Shown one piece after another: positions 8,098 through 15,594 of a stretch of 15,924 bases of DNA. Every line of letters begins with the position of its first letter. Within the stretch, counting starts at the first letter, position 1. Origin of the DNA: an uncultured Lachnospiraceae bacterium (GTDB lineage: Bacteria > Bacillota > Clostridia > Lachnospirales > Lachnospiraceae); assembly GCA_934371505.1 (NCBI GenBank), contig CAKRNW010000046.1:1-15924 (forward strand), read 5' to 3'. The notes under the pieces are model-generated. The model was not told the DNA's origin and made no database searches. It was given only the letters and a program-made list of their open reading frames with translations. The position numbers and the translations under genes were made by a program.

Positions 8098-8103
8098 ATT
8101 GTA
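8098..8103 (-). promoter_or_regulatory. Candidate -10 box for the PHP-kinase-regulator operon
   Basis: The minus strand carries TACAAT at 8098-8103, 35 bases before the PHP start codon and just downstream of the lysozyme terminator. A TTGCGC sequence lies upstream but at a 19-base spacing, so the -35 is weak or absent. This is the only reasonable -10 between the terminator and the gene. Confidence 0.45.
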
Positions 8104-8126
8104 CCATATCTCTTTCTGATTGGCGC

Positions 8127-8166
8127 AAAAAAATTCCGGCAGTGGCTTTTTCACCATCTGTCGGAA
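8127..8166 (-). terminator. Intrinsic terminator after the GH25 lysozyme gene
   Basis: On the minus strand TTCCG...CGGAA closes a stem that continues with CAG/CTG and TGG/CCA. It has one A-C mismatch, one bulged A and an A-rich loop, and is followed by seven T residues (8133-8127). It starts 17 bases past the lysozyme stop codon and separates that gene from the PHP-kinase-regulator operon. Confidence 0.82.
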
Positions 8167-8183
8167 CTTTTTCGTTTTCTTTT

Positions 8184-11100
8184 TTAATATCCCAAATAAC
8201 TGAGGTTCATATCCACTCTGCCGCTGATGCCGGAGACGGAGCCCTTGGAGCTGTACTGCCACATGTGGTAGGGACCGTTGTAGGTAGGTGCCGCCGCATA
8301 CTGTGCCAGCCAGATTTTGTGTCCGCCCAGTGCGGAGGGGCTGAGTTTTTCATTCAGCCAGGTTTTGTTGGCATAGATGCCGGAGGTGTAGCCGGAGTTT
8401 GCGATGGTGGCACAGAATGCCTTGCACACTGCAGTACGGGTGTCCTTACTGATTCCATCCGCTCTGCCGCCGCTGCTCTCCACATCCAGATAGACGGGGT
8501 AGGAAATGGCATAGGGTTTAATCAGCTGTAACACCATGGAAGCTTCCTCAACCGCTTCAGCCTCGTTGATGGCCTGGGTAAAGAAGTAAATGCCCACTTT
8601 AAGTCCGGCTGCCTGGGCACCCTTGATGTTGGACTTGAATTTCGGATCCTCAATCAGTGCGCCGGTGGTGGAACCACGGTAACCGCAACGGATGATCACA
8701 TAGGAGATGCCGGAATTTTTCACTGCCGCCCAGTCAATGGTTCCATTGTGTTTGGAAACATCGATTCCCAGCACACCGGAGCCGGTAATCAGAGCACCGG
8801 AATCTGCAAAGCTGTATTTTGCTCCCTGGATTACCTGGTCGCCCACCACCTTGTTTCCGTTTTTGTCAAAGAAATACAGGGTGTTGTCGATGGTCTGCCA
8901 GCCGGTATAAATGTAGCTGGGATTTTTCAGGTAAAAGACATCGTATTTGTAGTAGTCGGCGTAGGTTGCCTCCACATAGTTGCCGTTGCTGTCTTTATAG
9001 TAAAGCTGGTTGCCGTTCTTATCCTTGAGTTTGCTGGTGGTGTCATCCTCTGCTCCTGCCTTGACAGTCACCTCGCAGACTGCTTTCACATCCTTGTTTT
9101 CCTGACTGATAACGGTAATGTTGACTTTTCCCTTATTCACACCGGTAACCACACCTTTATCCGAAACGGTGGCAATATTTTTGTCACTGGTTTCAAAGGT
9201 TACATTGCTATTGGAAGTAAAGCCTTCCACTTTAACCTTGATTTCCCCAGTTTTGCCCTTGTAAAGCGTCATGGTTTTCGGGTCTAAGGTAATGACAAGT
9301 CCTTCTGTAACAGTAACCTCACAGGTGGCTTTCACATTGCCGTCCTCTTTGCAGGTAACCGTAATGGTGGCTTTTCCGGCTTTCGCACCGGTGACCACGC
9401 CTGTATCTGTCACCGTGGCAATGTTTTTGTCCGAACTGCTCCAGGTCACGCCGCTGTCAGAGTTAAAATTGGAAACGGTGGCCTTCAGGGTCAATGTCTT
9501 GCCCCGGACTATCGTTGCTGTGGTCTGGTCAAGGGAAACCACTAAGCCCTCTTTCACGGTGACTTCACAGGCTGCCTTGGCATTGCCGTCCTCTTTGCTG
9601 GTGGCGGTGATGGTGGCTTTTCCGGCTTTCACACCGGTAACTTCTCCGCTGTCAGAAACGGTGGCAACGCTGCTGTCGGAAGTCGCCCAGGTGACGGAGG
9701 TATCCGTGGCATGCTCCACAGTTGCCTTCAAAGTGGCTTTTTTTCCTTTGGCCACCGCAAGAGAGGTCTGGTCAAGGGAGACTTTCACCGCATCCTTGGT
9801 CACGGTAATTTTGCAGGCAGCGGTCAGACCATCGCCTTTTACTTCCAGATTCGTTTCTCCCACAGTCTGACCGGTGATCGTCAGTTTGTCACCATCTCGT
9901 TTCACGCTGGCCACGGAACTGTTGGACAGGGATACGGAAAGGTCACTGATATTTTCCTGGGTAATGGTAAGGGTGGTGCTCTCCCCTGCCTTCACCGATG
10001 CACTTGTGGCACTGAGGGAAAGTTTTTTGGTTTTTTCAGGTTCCTGGGGATTTTCATTCCCAGTTACGGTCTGGGAAGGCGTTCCCCCTGTTCCCCCGCT
10101 GGTCAGAAGCAGACTTCTGGAAGCCTTAAACACATTGCTGGGACTCATGGCTTTCGCCAGAGTTGCCGGATCAGGGATGTCGCCTTTCTTTACCTCGGTA
10201 TAGGAGGAATTACTTTCCTTTTTGGTGGATTCCACCCATTCCACCGTATCGGTAAGCTGGGACTCCACCACAGTCTCTTCCTTCTTGGTATCCTCGATAG
10301 CCACATTGACTTCCGCCTCGGTTTTTACCTCATCGGAGACATCCACCTTTTTATACTCGATGGTGTCTTTTACCGTTACGCTTTCGCTGGTGGTTGAAAT
10401 AGAGTAACGGTCATAACCTTCCAGCATCTTCATGGTTACCGTGTATTTACCGGAGGCAATCCCAGACAGATAAATGATCCCATCTTTGTCATCATCGGTT
10501 TTGGTTGTGGTCTTACCATCCGGACTCTTGATCTCTACAGTAAAGGGTACACTGGCAATGAGTTTATCGGTACTTTTATTTACAAATTTAATTTTTAAAT
10601 CCTTCTGGATGGAGCTGAGCTTCATTCCCACCTGAATCTGTTCATCGGTGGATTCCTCCACAACAGGTTCCTCTTCCTCAGGTTCTTCAAAAGTGTTTAG
10701 CCGTGCCAACGTTGCTTCCGTTACTGCCACCAGACCACTTTCTCCAATGATCTCCACTCCTGCCAGTTGTTCTCCCACCGTGCTGAAGGAAGCAACCTCT
10801 GCCTGGGTGTTTTTCGTAGAAATATAAACAGTTCCGGTGACAATGGCAAAGATCAGCACCAGGATACCTGTGGCTGCCACCACTCTGTCCATGGCACCCA
10901 TGTGTGCCACACCATAAATCAGGTTCTGGAAGAAGTTCCGATTGTTTCCCCGGTGAACATTTTTTCTCGGAATACGCTCGTAGTATTCCTCCTCGTCATC
11001 CTCTTCCTCACCGAAGCTGCCGTATTCATCCGCTTCGTAATAATCGAAATCCTCGTCCTCAACCACCGTTTCATCCACGACATCTTCCGCATCGTTTTCA

Positions 11101-11348
11101 TAACCGGTCATCATTTTTTCCAGTTCGACGCCAAGGGCTGCGTCCAACACTCTGGTTTCATCGCCAATGGGCTCGCGGATCCGCTCATAATGAATGTTTG
11201 GTTCTTCCTCAGCGCCCTTGCCTTTTCCCTTCTGACGGTTGTTCCGTCTTTCTTCCGCAAGGCGTTTCTCTATTTCATTCACGGGCATTCGTGTGGTTTC
11301 AAATTCCCGGTCTAATTCTTCAAATTCCCAATCCTCATCTCTTCTCAT
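8184..11348 (-). CDS. Membrane-anchored GH25 lysozyme with SpaA-like and four Big_2 domains
   Basis: A 1054-residue type II membrane protein. Order: a very acidic cytoplasmic tail (about 1-140), one transmembrane segment (about 155-177), an extracellular acidic linker, a SpaA/Cna-B-like domain (about 249-337), a Glu/Lys/Ser-rich stretch, and four Big_2 immunoglobulin-like domains (about 442-517, 521-598, 603-681, 685-763). Next is a wall-binding repeat region with YTGWQTIDNTLYFFDKNGNK (about 772-855). The C-terminal GH25 domain (859-1054) has Asp863 in GIDVSKHNG and the DxE pair Asp955/Glu957 in YLDVES. GH25 enzymes cleave the MurNAc-GlcNAc bond of peptidoglycan. Being tethered, it probably remodels the cell's own wall. 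The start is ATG 11348 with AAAGG upstream; an in-frame TTG 39 bases earlier lacks an SD. It is monocistronic, with its own promoter and terminator. Confidence 0.93.
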   Translation of the reverse strand: MRRDEDWEFEELDREFETTRMPVNEIEKRLAEERRNNRQKGKGKGAEEEPNIHYERIREPIGDETRVLDAALGVELEKMMTGYENDAEDVVDETVVEDEDFDYYEADEYGSFGEEEDDEEEYYERIPRKNVHRGNNRNFFQNLIYGVAHMGAMDRVVAATGILVLIFAIVTGTVYISTKNTQAEVASFSTVGEQLAGVEIIGESGLVAVTEATLARLNTFEEPEEEEPVVEESTDEQIQVGMKLSSIQKDLKIKFVNKSTDKLIASVPFTVEIKSPDGKTTTKTDDDKDGIIYLSGIASGKYTVTMKMLEGYDRYSISTTSESVTVKDTIEYKKVDVSDEVKTEAEVNVAIEDTKKEETVVESQLTDTVEWVESTKKESNSSYTEVKKGDIPDPATLAKAMSPSNVFKASRSLLLTSGGTGGTPSQTVTGNENPQEPEKTKKLSLSATSASVKAGESTTLTITQENISDLSVSLSNSSVASVKRDGDKLTITGQTVGETNLEVKGDGLTAACKITVTKDAVKVSLDQTSLAVAKGKKATLKATVEHATDTSVTWATSDSSVATVSDSGEVTGVKAGKATITATSKEDGNAKAACEVTVKEGLVVSLDQTTATIVRGKTLTLKATVSNFNSDSGVTWSSSDKNIATVTDTGVVTGAKAGKATITVTCKEDGNVKATCEVTVTEGLVITLDPKTMTLYKGKTGEIKVKVEGFTSNSNVTFETSDKNIATVSDKGVVTGVNKGKVNITVISQENKDVKAVCEVTVKAGAEDDTTSKLKDKNGNQLYYKDSNGNYVEATYADYYKYDVFYLKNPSYIYTGWQTIDNTLYFFDKNGNKVVGDQVIQGAKYSFADSGALITGSGVLGIDVSKHNGTIDWAAVKNSGISYVIIRCGYRGSTTGALIEDPKFKSNIKGAQAAGLKVGIYFFTQAINEAEAVEEASMVLQLIKPYAISYPVYLDVESSGGRADGISKDTRTAVCKAFCATIANSGYTSGIYANKTWLNEKLSPSALGGHKIWLAQYAAAPTYNGPYHMWQYSSKGSVSGISGRVDMNLSYLGY
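9060..10025 (-). repeat. Four tandem Big_2-encoding repeats within the lysozyme gene
   Basis: Four consecutive units of roughly 230-240 bases encode Big_2 folds, at about 9798-10025, 9555-9788, 9306-9542 and 9060-9296. The shared protein core is S(S/D)xxxATVSDxGxVTGxxxGKxxIT...CEVTV. Units 2 and 3 remain close in DNA: a 21-base stretch over the VTG-KAGKATI core and a 17-base stretch over the KEDGN codons are identical. Units 1 and 4 have diverged further. These are protein-domain repeats, not a mobile or CRISPR element. Confidence 0.85.
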
Positions 11349-11444
11349 GAAATTCTGCCTTTCTTTTATATAATCACGATTAACCAAAATTGCTGTCAGA
11401 CAAATTACTTCCGCTATTAGAGTCCTCCAAAGATAGACTTCTGA

Positions 11445-11473
11445 ATTATACCATTATGATAAACCGCCGGCAA
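11445..11473 (-). promoter_or_regulatory. Promoter of the GH25 lysozyme gene
   Basis: The minus strand shows -35 TTGCCG at 11468-11473, a 17-base spacer, and -10 TATAAT at 11445-11450. A TG one base before the -10 makes it an extended -10 promoter. Transcription should start near 11438, giving a leader of about 90 bases. This is the best-formed promoter in the window. Confidence 0.75.
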
Positions 11474-11502
11474 CCGCCATATTTTGTCAACCGCTGTCAA
11501 CC
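11467..11502. repeat. GGTTGAC direct repeats at the lysozyme promoter
   Basis: On the minus strand GGTTGACA occurs twice exactly 10 bases apart (11495-11502 and 11485-11492). A degenerate copy GGTTGCCG (11468-11475), 17 bases further on, contains the -35 box. Two helix-phased copies just upstream of a -35 look like a regulator binding site, and they lie between the lysozyme promoter and the divergent zinc-ribbon promoter. No regulator can be named from the sequence. Confidence 0.5.
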
Positions 11503-11549
11503 TACCAGCAATCGAGTAAAAATACGGCGAAATCCGCAGTGAACCAGCA

Positions 11550-11578
11550 TTGACGCTCTCTGCAATGTGTGCCACAAT
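11550..11578 (+). promoter_or_regulatory. Promoter of the zinc-ribbon gene
   Basis: The plus strand shows -35 TTGACG at 11550-11555, a 17-base spacer, and CACAAT at 11573-11578 as -10. Transcription would start near 11585, about 30 bases before the start codon. It diverges from the lysozyme promoter, with the two -35 boxes about 80 bases apart. Confidence 0.55.
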
Positions 11579-11615
11579 CGGCAGTATAGACTTATACAAA
11601 AAGGGGAATTTCTAT

Positions 11616-11894
11616 ATGATGTACATGCACTATTGCCAGAGCTGCAAACGAATCCATATCCTGAATGGGCATAAAAATATCTGTCCTGCCTGCGGACAGT
11701 CTCTCAATGAATTGCGCATTTCCTATATGGACTATGTAGCCATGGACTCCGCCAAACGCAACGCAATACTTCTGGAGTGTCAGGATGCCAGCCGGCTGCG
11801 TGCCCTCAGCACCACCTATCGTATGAGTAAATACAGTAAGCACTATCAAAACTATTTTCCTACAAATAAAACACAAAAATCCCGGTCAGTATAA
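11616..11894 (+). CDS. Small zinc-ribbon protein of unknown function
   Basis: A 92-residue basic protein and the only plus-strand gene in the window. Its N-terminus holds two Cys pairs, Cys7-x2-Cys10 (YCQSCKR) and Cys23-x2-Cys26 (ICPACGQ), separated by 12 residues. That is a compact zinc-ribbon pattern seen in many small nucleic-acid- or protein-binding factors. The remainder is polar and probably helical, with a Lys/Ser/Arg-rich end. I do not recognise a named family. Tandem ATG codons (11616, 11619) follow AGGGG; the first has the better 9-base spacing. Longer in-frame starts reach back to the promoter -35 and have no SD. Its last 35 bases overlap, tail-to-tail, the 3' end of an SMR gene on the other strand. 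Confidence 0.72.
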   Translation: MMYMHYCQSCKRIHILNGHKNICPACGQSLNELRISYMDYVAMDSAKRNAILLECQDASRLRALSTTYRMSKYSKHYQNYFPTNKTQKSRSV

Positions 11895-12201
11895 GCGCTG
11901 TACCCGCAATTTTCCTGGAGGTAATCCTTTCTTTCAGGAAAATACCGCTCAGAAGCATGACCAGTACATACCCCAGAGATTCTATAATGGGACCATTTTT
12001 GTATGCCAGTCCCCGGTAGGCGCCGATGGTGAGGAACATGGACACCACCAGAAGTCCGTATCCGCCAATCACATAGGGATTCAGGTACTCTTTGAGAAAG
12101 CTGTCATGCGAACGGTTGGCACTTTTCTTCAGCAAAAGCTGTGAAAAAGCTGCAATGGTTACAGATGCAAGGTATAGGATATAGTAACAAGCATTATTCA
12201 T
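11860..12201 (-). CDS. SMR/EamA-type small membrane transporter subunit (ArnF-like partner)
   Basis: A 113-residue membrane protein with four predicted helices, the size and layout of the small multidrug resistance/EamA-half family. Helix 1 is followed by SQLLLKKSANRS, as in EmrE/ArnF relatives (Q-x-L-L-K-K). Helix 3 region carries YKNGPIIESLGYVLVMLLSG, and the last helix KIAGTALILTGIFVFYL is typical of the fold. The start ATG overlaps the previous SMR gene by 8 bases and has AAGGGG upstream. Paired, overlapping SMR genes usually encode heterodimers. Beside a lipid-sugar-type glycosyltransferase, an undecaprenyl-phosphate-sugar flippase (ArnE/ArnF-like) is the best guess, with drug or metabolite export as an alternative. 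Confidence 0.82.
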   Translation of the reverse strand: MNNACYYILYLASVTIAAFSQLLLKKSANRSHDSFLKEYLNPYVIGGYGLLVVSMFLTIGAYRGLAYKNGPIIESLGYVLVMLLSGIFLKERITSRKIAGTALILTGIFVFYL

Positions 12202-12607
12202 TTTTTCCCCTTCCTTTGCTTTCTGTCACAAGTTCTGTGGGGAGTTCCTGGTTCTTTTCTGTGTTAATGACAAAGGTTCCTGCAATGACAAGTGCCACAC
12301 CCAGGATATTCTTCAGGGTGATGGTGTCATGGAATACCAGCACCGCCCAGATCATCGACCACAAGAGTACCATGGCGCGGTTGGCATAGGCAACGGATAA
12401 ATCGAATTTCTTAATCGCCTGCTGCCAGAGGATGGCATAGACTGCCAGGCACAAAAACTCCAGCCCGGTAAACAAAAGCAGCCGGAACAGGGTTTCCTGC
12501 CCTGATGCCAGCTTTGCACAAATGCTAGAGAAAGTATAAATAATGATAATCAACTGAAGAATCAGGATGTCCTTCATCGTGATTCTTTTTTGCGTTTCCG
12601 TTTTCAA
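12194..12607 (-). CDS. SMR/EamA-type small membrane transporter subunit (ArnE-like partner)
   Basis: A 137-residue membrane protein with four predicted helices and a polar C-terminal extension of about 25 residues absent from its partner. Family-like stretches are SVAYANRAMVLLWSMIWAVLVF (helix 3 region) and KNILGVALVIAGTFVI (helix 4). The start is TTG at 12607: its TTGA overlaps the stop of the upstream gene, and GGGAGG lies 9 bases before it. An ATG ten codons later has no SD. The 4-base overlap upstream and 8-base overlap downstream indicate tight coupling of three membrane genes. It probably forms a heterodimer with the following gene product; the transported substrate is inferred to be a lipid-linked sugar. 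Confidence 0.82.
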   Translation of the reverse strand: MKTETQKRITMKDILILQLIIIIYTFSSICAKLASGQETLFRLLLFTGLEFLCLAVYAILWQQAIKKFDLSVAYANRAMVLLWSMIWAVLVFHDTITLKNILGVALVIAGTFVINTEKNQELPTELVTESKGRGKNE

Positions 12608-14415
12608 GATTTGGTTCCTCCCAGTCCTGCCACCACCAGATAAAGCGGGAGACCGTATACATAGCCGTAGGCATAGCGGAAATCTTTCCCTACGGGGGTT
12701 GCCAGCATCAGGGTCAGGAAAATTGCCACGGCTGGCAGATAAATGAGCATCCGTCGTTTATCCCGGTACAGTCCGGTCACACACATGGAAATCAAAATGA
12801 TCCAGAACAAAGCTCCCACACTCCATAGAAGTCCGTAGCCTGGAATAATGAAATGCAGTTTAAACAAAATCTCATTAACCTTTACTACCAGGGGACCCTT
12901 TAGAATTGCCTCTGTGTGCAGTCCGAATTCATTTCCACAGACGCCCTCGTTCAGGGCTATTTCCGGCTGGTCAGATAACGGGAACCAGTAACCGATGGTC
13001 TGGTCACGATATGCCACCAGATAGTCACCGGGATATTTCAATCCAAGCTGTACATAGATTTTCAGGAATTCTCCAAAATGCTCCGACAGGTATTCCTGAT
13101 TTTTCATGCGCACCAGTCGCTTAAACCAGTCGGATACATAGGGGTTGTACCCTTCTGCCATGCGGGAGGTATCCATAATCTCATTGAGAAAAGCAGACTG
13201 CTCCTCCGTCAGTTCCCGGTCATTCATTAACACTCTGGAAATCTGCTGTCCCGGCATGGAAAGGCTCTCCACCAAATCCGGCTGGGTAACACCACAGGCA
13301 GTCATTACCGGACCTTTGACAATGAGAACCAAGACTAAAATGCCTATCTGTGTGGGAAGTACCAGTTTCCAGTCTTTCCGGAAAACAAACAGGGTAAAGG
13401 GGAGCAAAAGCAAAAATGCATAAAATCCATTGGAACGAAACAGGCTTAAGAATATCCCCGATAACAGCATAAAAAGAAGGGTTGTCCAGTTTTTCCGAAG
13501 GGAAAGCCTGTCTTCTCCGGTTCTCTGCAATAACGTGAATAAGGTCAGGGTATACAGCAGTACACACCCAGCAAATACGGTATCTTTCAGCATGGAAATG
13601 GCATACGCCCCGTTGTAGGGCACCAACGCGTAAAACGCCAGAACCAGCGCATACACCCAGGTTTTCAGTTGAAACCGGTGCAGATACTGCATCAGATAAG
13701 CCGCACAAAACGCCATAAAGCACATCTGTGCCACTGTGTAGAAGGCAATGGCTTTGGAGGTATCTGCGGTAAAGAAAAGTCCAATCCGGTAAAACAGCTT
13801 AATAATCTGGGTATGTATCCATGGATGATGATTGCTTTGCCCGTATACACCAATGATCTGAGCATACTGGTTGATGCTGTCCACCGTGAGAATCCCCGGG
13901 AAGCTTTTCAGAAAATAAGGCATCCAGCAAACCAGGCAAATGCCAAAAGCAAGTAGTCCAAATCGAGCATGACTCATGCGGTTGGCACGGGTTTCCACCT
14001 GACCGGTGGCAAGGACATGGCTTTCCATGGCCAAAAATAAAAGCAACAATACTTTATAAAAAAGAACAAAGAGTCCTACCGCCGTCACCGTCAGCACGGT
14101 CAGACGGAACATCCGATTGGTCAGTTCTCCACAGATTCCCTCAAAATCTCCGCAAAGATAGAAAAGAGTAAAGAGAACTCCCATCCCCAATGCTGTGCAG
14201 CGGGTGGCTTTGGAAATATTCTTTCTGGCTGCCAATTGGGAAACAGTGAGCAGTAGAACCAATCCCAGCAGAAAAAACAGGGCGGTAAGCAGATGCCGTG
14301 TCCCCACGCGGGTTATCTGCATCAGTGCCCAGGCAATGAAAAAGCTTTCCAGACTGAGGAGCAGATAGAGGGATTTTTGTTGCTTTGGATGACGAAGCTC
14401 TTTTAAATAACGCAT
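12604..14415 (-). CDS. Large polytopic membrane protein, DUF6020/GT-C glycosyltransferase-like
   Basis: A 603-residue protein with about a dozen hydrophobic segments. After the first group of helices comes an outward loop FPGILTVDSINQYAQ with Asp179, then SNHHPWIHT (195-202), KDTVF (277-281) and FRSNG (326-330). This matches, as I recall it, the DUF6020 family common in Firmicutes. An acidic residue in an early outer loop plus a His-rich loop resembles GT-C enzymes, which use polyprenyl-phosphate sugars outside the membrane. A polar extracellular domain occupies about 385-500. The start ATG has AAGGAG and lies 15 bases after the SGNH-like gene stop; the SMR pair overlaps its end. Glycosyl transfer onto a surface polymer is inferred from fold-like features and context. 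Confidence 0.75.
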   Translation of the reverse strand: MRYLKELRHPKQQKSLYLLLSLESFFIAWALMQITRVGTRHLLTALFFLLGLVLLLTVSQLAARKNISKATRCTALGMGVLFTLFYLCGDFEGICGELTNRMFRLTVLTVTAVGLFVLFYKVLLLLFLAMESHVLATGQVETRANRMSHARFGLLAFGICLVCWMPYFLKSFPGILTVDSINQYAQIIGVYGQSNHHPWIHTQIIKLFYRIGLFFTADTSKAIAFYTVAQMCFMAFCAAYLMQYLHRFQLKTWVYALVLAFYALVPYNGAYAISMLKDTVFAGCVLLYTLTLFTLLQRTGEDRLSLRKNWTTLLFMLLSGIFLSLFRSNGFYAFLLLLPFTLFVFRKDWKLVLPTQIGILVLVLIVKGPVMTACGVTQPDLVESLSMPGQQISRVLMNDRELTEEQSAFLNEIMDTSRMAEGYNPYVSDWFKRLVRMKNQEYLSEHFGEFLKIYVQLGLKYPGDYLVAYRDQTIGYWFPLSDQPEIALNEGVCGNEFGLHTEAILKGPLVVKVNEILFKLHFIIPGYGLLWSVGALFWIILISMCVTGLYRDKRRMLIYLPAVAIFLTLMLATPVGKDFRYAYGYVYGLPLYLVVAGLGGTKS

Positions 14416-14430
14416 GTTGTCTCCTTTTTC

Positions 14431-15594
14431 TTACTCCAAAATAGCAACCAGACGATCTGCAATCATTTCACGCCCTTTTTTATTCAAATGAATGGCATCG
14501 TCCAGATATTTTTTATAATTATCTTCAGAAATAGAACCATAATAATTATCAATGACGGTAACGGAATATTCCTGGGTCACATCAATAAGATTCAGCAGAT
14601 AGTTTGGCATTGCACCGTTTCCGTTATTGTAGGTATCGCCGTTCTGCAAATCCCCGTTTTCATCCACAAACTGCATATAGGTAGGAGACAAAACAATAAT
14701 ACGTGCCTGGGGATAAGTCTCCTGGAACAGTTTCAGTGAGGAGGACAGTGCTCCTACATAGGTGCTGGTGTTCATCTCGTAGGAGGGATCTGTCACATGC
14801 CTGTCCAGCTGGTAGTCACTTCCATCATAAAATACCACCAAAGTATCCACGGCAGACATGTCCAGTGCCTCCAGCTCGTCCAATATCTCCCCGTAGTTAT
14901 TGTCTTCTCCCACCTTGGTCAGGGCATTCCGCTGGTAGGTAAAATCCTGCTCACACAAAGCGGTTACCACCCAGTATAAATTAAACATATCCGCCAGGGT
15001 TTCATCGGTAATAAATTGGTCTTCATTGGAAATCGTTGTCCCTGCAAAGGAACCGTTAATGACTGAAACGTTCAAATCCTTGTCGGCTGCTTTTTCTGCA
15101 ATCATGGATGTAAGGGAGTCCTTGCTGTCTCTATCATCTGCAAAGGTGTCATTTCCCAGACAAAGAATGGTCTGCACACCATCGTCTTTCTGTGCCGCCA
15201 GTGCAGCCGGCATGATGGGGAACACCACATCCAACACTTCACTGTCAAAAGAAGTATCGATATGATTCGGGTCATAATCAGAAGCGGTTCCTTTATTCCA
15301 TTGATAAATTTTGAAAATTACCAGGCCCATAAGAAGGACTATCGCAATAAGAAAAATATAATGCCAATTAAACTTTTTGTCATCATCGAGAGCATCCCGG
15401 TACTCACCATCCGTTTCCTCTGTTTCCATATCGTCTGCGCTATCTTCTTCGATATCAGCTGAAACCTTTTCTCCCGAGCGCTCTTCCCGGTCTTCCATAT
15501 CGGTCACTTCTTCAAAATCCAGATCATCATCGGGCCATTCTTCCCAATCCTCCAGATTTAAATTTCGTTTGGGTCTGTTTTTATCTTTTTTCAC
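14431..15594 (-). CDS. Membrane-anchored SGNH/GDSL hydrolase-like protein with altered nucleophile motif
   Basis: A 387-residue type II membrane protein. It has an acidic cytoplasmic tail (1-73), one transmembrane segment (about 78-97), then an extracellular SGNH-like domain (about 120-387). Block I reads LCLGNDTF (145-151), where GDS is expected, so the catalytic serine position is Asp149. Block III reads DGSD (257-260) instead of GxND. Block V keeps Asp366 and His369 (DDAIHLNKKGREMIADRL). SGNH members deacetylate or transfer acyl groups on glycans; this one may be inactive, non-canonical or a binding protein. The start is GTG 15594 with AAAGG 10 bases upstream. It is the first gene of the four-gene envelope operon. 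Confidence 0.8.
   Translation of the reverse strand: MKKDKNRPKRNLNLEDWEEWPDDDLDFEEVTDMEDREERSGEKVSADIEEDSADDMETEETDGEYRDALDDDKKFNWHYIFLIAIVLLMGLVIFKIYQWNKGTASDYDPNHIDTSFDSEVLDVVFPIMPAALAAQKDDGVQTILCLGNDTFADDRDSKDSLTSMIAEKAADKDLNVSVINGSFAGTTISNEDQFITDETLADMFNLYWVVTALCEQDFTYQRNALTKVGEDNNYGEILDELEALDMSAVDTLVVFYDGSDYQLDRHVTDPSYEMNTSTYVGALSSSLKLFQETYPQARIIVLSPTYMQFVDENGDLQNGDTYNNGNGAMPNYLLNLIDVTQEYSVTVIDNYYGSISEDNYKKYLDDAIHLNKKGREMIADRLVAILE

Noticed and set aside
9060..10025. Regular repeats considered as CRISPR or tandem satellite DNA
   Set aside because: The units are about 240 bases, coding in one frame, and correspond to Big_2 protein domains.
9271..10397. Long plus-strand open frames opposite the Big_2 repeats
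   Set aside because: They arise because the repetitive Thr/Val/Ser codons of the lysozyme leave the complementary strand free of stops. No SD or domain is visible.
11485..11502. Tandem TTGACA sequences considered as -35 boxes of extra promoters
   Set aside because: Neither has a reasonable -10 at 16-18 bases downstream. The supported -35 is the TTGCCG at 11468-11473.
11417..11599. Minus-strand 60-codon frame upstream of the lysozyme
   Set aside because: It starts with TTG without an SD, covers both divergent promoters, and its translation shows no domain.
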